From: Deltaproteobacteria bacterium
Lineage (GTDB): Bacteria > Desulfobacterota > Desulfuromonadia > Geobacterales > Geobacteraceae
Direction of reading: 5' to 3'
DNA: 8,774 nucleotides
NCBI GenBank assembly: GCA_021810985.1
Contig: JAJZQA010000092.1
Location: forward strand, 1 to 8,774
Numbering within the stretch: the stretch's first letter is position 1; every line of letters begins with the position of its first letter. The notes beneath the pieces were generated by a model. That model did no database searches. It was not told where the DNA came from and saw only the letters and a list, made by a program, of their open reading frames with translations. The position numbers and the translations under genes were made by a program. Shown here piece after piece: positions 6,134-8,774 of the stretch.

Positions 6134-6994
6134 ATGAAATTTTCGGGAAAAACCAGGGTTCTGGGTATCATTGGGTCGCCGGTCGGACACTCCCTCTCTC
6201 CGGCTATGCAGAATGCGGCTATTGATGAGCTGGGCATAGAGTATGTCTACGTTCCGTTTCCGGTGGAGCCGGACTTTCTCGGCCAGGCCGTGGAAGGACT
6301 CAGACGGCTCGGCGTTTGGGGTTTTAACGTTACCATCCCCCACAAAAGCACGATTATCCCTTTTCTTGACAAAATCTCTCCCGAAGCTGAGCTATGCGGA
6401 GCAGTAAATACGGTCTGTCGCGAGGGAGATTTCCTGGTTGGTTACAATACCGACGGGATAGGTTTTCTTGCCTCGGCGCGGGAGGATCTGCAGTATGATC
6501 CTCGTGGATCATCCGTACTGCTCCTCGGTGCGGGAGGGGCGGCACGTGGGGCGATCGCTGCCCTTGCATCGGCGGGTGTCGCACGCATTGTCATCGCCAA
6601 CAGAACGGGGGCGAGAGGTCTGGCGCTGCGGGAAATGTTTCGTGCTGTATTTCCTGCTGTGGAGTTTGCCGTATCCTCCCTTGCCGCTGCGGAACTGGCC
6701 GGACATCTCCCTAACGTCGATCTCCTTGTCAATACCACCTCGGTCGGAATGAATGGCACAAGTTTTGAATACTTTCCACTTTCGGAGTTGCCGGACACGG
6801 CCAAGGTCTACGATATGGTCTATGTGCCGGCCGAGACTCCGCTGCTTGCCGAAGCGAAAGGGCGGGGACTGGCCTGCGCCAACGGCCTCGGGATGCTGGC
6901 AGGTCAAGGCGCGTCGGCGTTCAAACTCTGGACAGGTCTCGACGCTCCCTGTGCAGCTATGAAACAAAAATTGCTTGAAGAACTTGAAAGATAA
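6134..6994 (+). CDS. aroE: Shikimate dehydrogenase (NADP+)
   Basis: Cytoplasmic enzyme that reduces 3-dehydroshikimate to shikimate with NADPH, the fourth step of the chorismate pathway. It has 286 residues, a normal length. The substrate domain shows GSPVGHSLSPAM (14-25, with the two shikimate-binding serines S20 and S22), NVTIPHK with catalytic K71, AVNT (N92) and GYNTDG with catalytic D107. The cofactor domain shows the glycine-rich loop GAGGAARG (132-139) and NRT (156-158), the usual NADP phosphate clamp. The C-terminal DMVYVPAETPLL and GMLAGQGASAF motifs are also present. The start at 6134 is 1 nt after the DUF2723 stop and has its own GGAG site. In-frame starts at 6119 and TTG 6065 only add non-conserved residues. 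All catalytic residues are intact. It is co-transcribed with the glycosyltransferase gene, although the two functions are not obviously linked. Confidence 0.97.
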   Translation: MKFSGKTRVLGIIGSPVGHSLSPAMQNAAIDELGIEYVYVPFPVEPDFLGQAVEGLRRLGVWGFNVTIPHKSTIIPFLDKISPEAELCGAVNTVCREGDFLVGYNTDGIGFLASAREDLQYDPRGSSVLLLGAGGAARGAIAALASAGVARIVIANRTGARGLALREMFRAVFPAVEFAVSSLAAAELAGHLPNVDLLVNTTSVGMNGTSFEYFPLSELPDTAKVYDMVYVPAETPLLAEAKGRGLACANGLGMLAGQGASAFKLWTGLDAPCAAMKQKLLEELER

Positions 6995-7001
6995 CAAAAT
7001 C

Positions 7002-7030
7002 TTGACATTAGGCCGCTTTCAAAATACCAT
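7002..7030 (+). promoter_or_regulatory. Probable sigma70-type promoter of pilB
   Basis: A perfect -35 box TTGACA (7002-7007) is followed after exactly 17 bp by TACCAT (7025-7030), a 4/6 match to the -10 consensus. It lies in the aroE-pilB gap, 7 bp after the aroE stop and about 45 bp before the pilB start. I see no sigma54 -24/-12 pair here. pilB can therefore probably be transcribed separately from aroE. Confidence 0.6.
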
Positions 7031-7073
7031 TCACTCCTTGTATTAATCGATCGTTTAGAATATTGAGGTTTTC

Positions 7074-8774
7074 ATGCAGCCAAGCAGACTGGGAGAACTC
7101 CTGGTTCGAAGTAATCTGATAACGAGAGACCAGTTACAGCGGGCCCTTGAGGAGCAGAAACACTCCGGCGGGCAGCTCCGGCTCGGCGCTATTCTTGTAA
7201 AGGAAGGATATATCAGTGAAAGCGAGCTGACGGCCTTCCTTTCCAAGCAGTACAGTGTTCCTTCCATCAATCTTGCCGAATTCGAAATCGACCCGGCGGT
7301 TGTCAAACTCCTTCCCGTTGAGGTTGTCCAGAAGTACCAGGCTATTCCCGTTAACAGATCCGGATCTACGCTCATCCTGGCCATGAGTGATCCTTCCAAT
7401 ATTTTCGCCATAGATGATATCAAGTTCATGACCGGCTACAATGTGGAGGTCGTGGTCGCTTCGGATACCGGCATCAAGTCGGCGATTGATAAATACTACG
7501 ATCAGTCAGCATCGCTCGCCGATATGATGAGCGACCTTGATATGGATGATCTGGAGGTTGTGGCCGATCACGACGAAGTCGATGTTACTTCTCTCGAGCG
7601 GGCCACGGAAGACGCTCCGGTCGTGAAGCTGGTGAACATGATTCTCTCCGATGCGATCAAGCGCAAGGCGAGCGATATCCACATTGAGCCCTATGAACGG
7701 TCGTTCCGCGTGCGCTACCGGATCGACGGAGTGCTCTATGAGGCGATGAAACCGCCCTTGAAGCTGAAAAATGCCATAACCTCCCGCCTCAAAATCATGG
7801 CGGAACTGGACATCGCGGAGCGAAGGCTGCCCCAGGACGGCCGCATCAAGATCAAGCTCGGCGGCGGGAAGGACATGGATTTCCGTGTTTCCGTTCTCCC
7901 CACCCTGTTCGGCGAAAAGATCGTCATGCGACTGCTGGACAAGTCCAGTCTGCAGCTGGATATGACCAAGCTCGGTTATGAGCCGGAGGCTCTGGCCCAC
8001 TTCAAAGAGGCAATCCACAAACCCTTCGGCATGGTTCTCGTCACCGGGCCGACCGGTAGCGGCAAGACCGTTTCACTTTACTCAGCCCTGTCCGAACTGA
8101 ACAAAACCACGGAGAATATCTCGACCGCCGAGGACCCGGTCGAATTCAACTTCGCCGGGATCAACCAGGTGCAGATGCATGAGGATATCGGCCTCAATTT
8201 CGCCGCGGCGCTGCGTTCTTTTCTGCGTCAGGATCCGGATATCATCATGATCGGTGAGATCCGCGACTTCGAGACCGCGGAAATCGGCGTCAAGGCGGCC
8301 CTGACCGGACACCTGGTCTTGTCTACCCTGCATACCAACGATGCTCCCGCGACGATCAACCGTCTGCTGAACATGGGCATCGAGCCGTTTCTGGTTGCTT
8401 CAGCCGTCAACCTCATCACCGCGCAACGTCTGGCGCGACGGATCTGTTCCGAGTGCAAGGAAATCGAAGAGATTCCCGTACAGGCGCTTATTGATGCCGG
8501 CTGCTCTCCGGAAGAGGCGCCGACTTTTATCTGTTACAAGGGTAAGGGCTGTCCAAAGTGCAACGAATCCGGTTACAAGGGCCGGGTCGGCTTCTATCAG
8601 GTAATGCCGATGTACGAGGAAATACGGGAGCTGATCCTCAACGGGGCCAACACCGCGGAAATCAAGCGGGAGTCGATGCGGCTCGGGGTCAAAACCATGC
8701 GCCAGTCAGGCCTGACCAAGCTGAAGGAAGGTGTGACGAGCTTCGAAGAAGTGCTACGGGTTACTATGCCGGAT
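7074..8774 (+). CDS. pilB: Type IV pilus assembly ATPase PilB (stop codon outside window)
   Basis: Cytoplasmic hexameric ATPase that powers pilus extension together with the PilC platform protein. The window holds 567 codons with no stop. From memory, Geobacter PilB has about 568 residues, so almost nothing is missing. The N-terminal MshEN (T2SSE_N) domain has two RLGxxLV...Q motifs (5-28 and 36-59), the c-di-GMP-binding signature in this family. An acidic linker (about 143-185) follows. The ATPase core shows Walker A GPTGSGKT (325-332), Asp box STAEDPVE (350-357), Walker B DPDIIMIGEIRD (387-398) and His box TGHLVLSTLHTND (411-423). The zinc-binding tetracysteine C458/C461 and C493/C496 marks a PilB/GspE-type motor and not PilT. 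The start is supported by GAGG (7065-7068), 5 nt before the ATG. The family's usual neighbours pilT, pilC and the pilS/pilR/pilA genes are expected just beyond the window. Confidence 0.97.
   Translation, partial: MQPSRLGELLVRSNLITRDQLQRALEEQKHSGGQLRLGAILVKEGYISESELTAFLSKQYSVPSINLAEFEIDPAVVKLLPVEVVQKYQAIPVNRSGSTLILAMSDPSNIFAIDDIKFMTGYNVEVVVASDTGIKSAIDKYYDQSASLADMMSDLDMDDLEVVADHDEVDVTSLERATEDAPVVKLVNMILSDAIKRKASDIHIEPYERSFRVRYRIDGVLYEAMKPPLKLKNAITSRLKIMAELDIAERRLPQDGRIKIKLGGGKDMDFRVSVLPTLFGEKIVMRLLDKSSLQLDMTKLGYEPEALAHFKEAIHKPFGMVLVTGPTGSGKTVSLYSALSELNKTTENISTAEDPVEFNFAGINQVQMHEDIGLNFAAALRSFLRQDPDIIMIGEIRDFETAEIGVKAALTGHLVLSTLHTNDAPATINRLLNMGIEPFLVASAVNLITAQRLARRICSECKEIEEIPVQALIDAGCSPEEAPTFICYKGKGCPKCNESGYKGRVGFYQVMPMYEEIRELILNGANTAEIKRESMRLGVKTMRQSGLTKLKEGVTSFEEVLRVTMPD

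Overview
The window reads as an ordinary, densely packed stretch of a chromosome from a Geobacter/Desulfuromonas-type bacterium (Desulfobacterota, formerly Deltaproteobacteria). The lineage call rests on the moderately GC-rich sequence, on a PilB that closely resembles what I remember of the Geobacter pilus motor, and on aroE lying directly upstream of pilB. No database was searched. Every recognised gene is on the + strand.

Layout. (1) Positions 2-1018 hold the 3' part of rnr (RNase R). (2) After a 114-bp gap comes a tight run: tatC (1133-1972), ribF (1974-2921, 1 nt after tatC) and a flippase-like multi-pass membrane protein (2914-3954, overlapping ribF by 8 nt). This is almost certainly one transcript. 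(3) A 309-bp gap (3955-4263) has no convincing gene, but carries a long interrupted inverted repeat that could fold as an RNA, and a second block of short repeats just before the next gene. (4) A DUF2723/TMEM260-like membrane glycosyltransferase (4264-6132) is followed 1 nt later by aroE (6134-6994). (5) After a 79-bp gap with a good sigma70-type promoter, pilB (7074 to the window end) begins. It is complete except for its last residue or so and its stop codon.

How the genes relate. The functions are mixed: RNA decay, export of folded proteins, flavin cofactor synthesis, shikimate synthesis and type IV pilus extension. A loose common theme is the cell envelope. TatC exports folded cofactor-bearing proteins. 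RibF makes FMN and FAD. The flippase-like protein and the DUF2723 protein look like lipid-linked sugar or surface modification proteins. PilB drives pilus assembly.

I see no CRISPR array, insertion sequence, prophage, defence or toxin-antitoxin module, tRNA or rRNA. I do not find a clear previously undescribed system. The points most worth a second look are the structured 3955-4263 gap, the atypical TatC (33-residue periplasmic insertion and a changed TM5 motif), the DUF2723 gene coupled to aroE beside the pilus motor, and the enlarged spacer in the c-di-GMP-binding domain of PilB.
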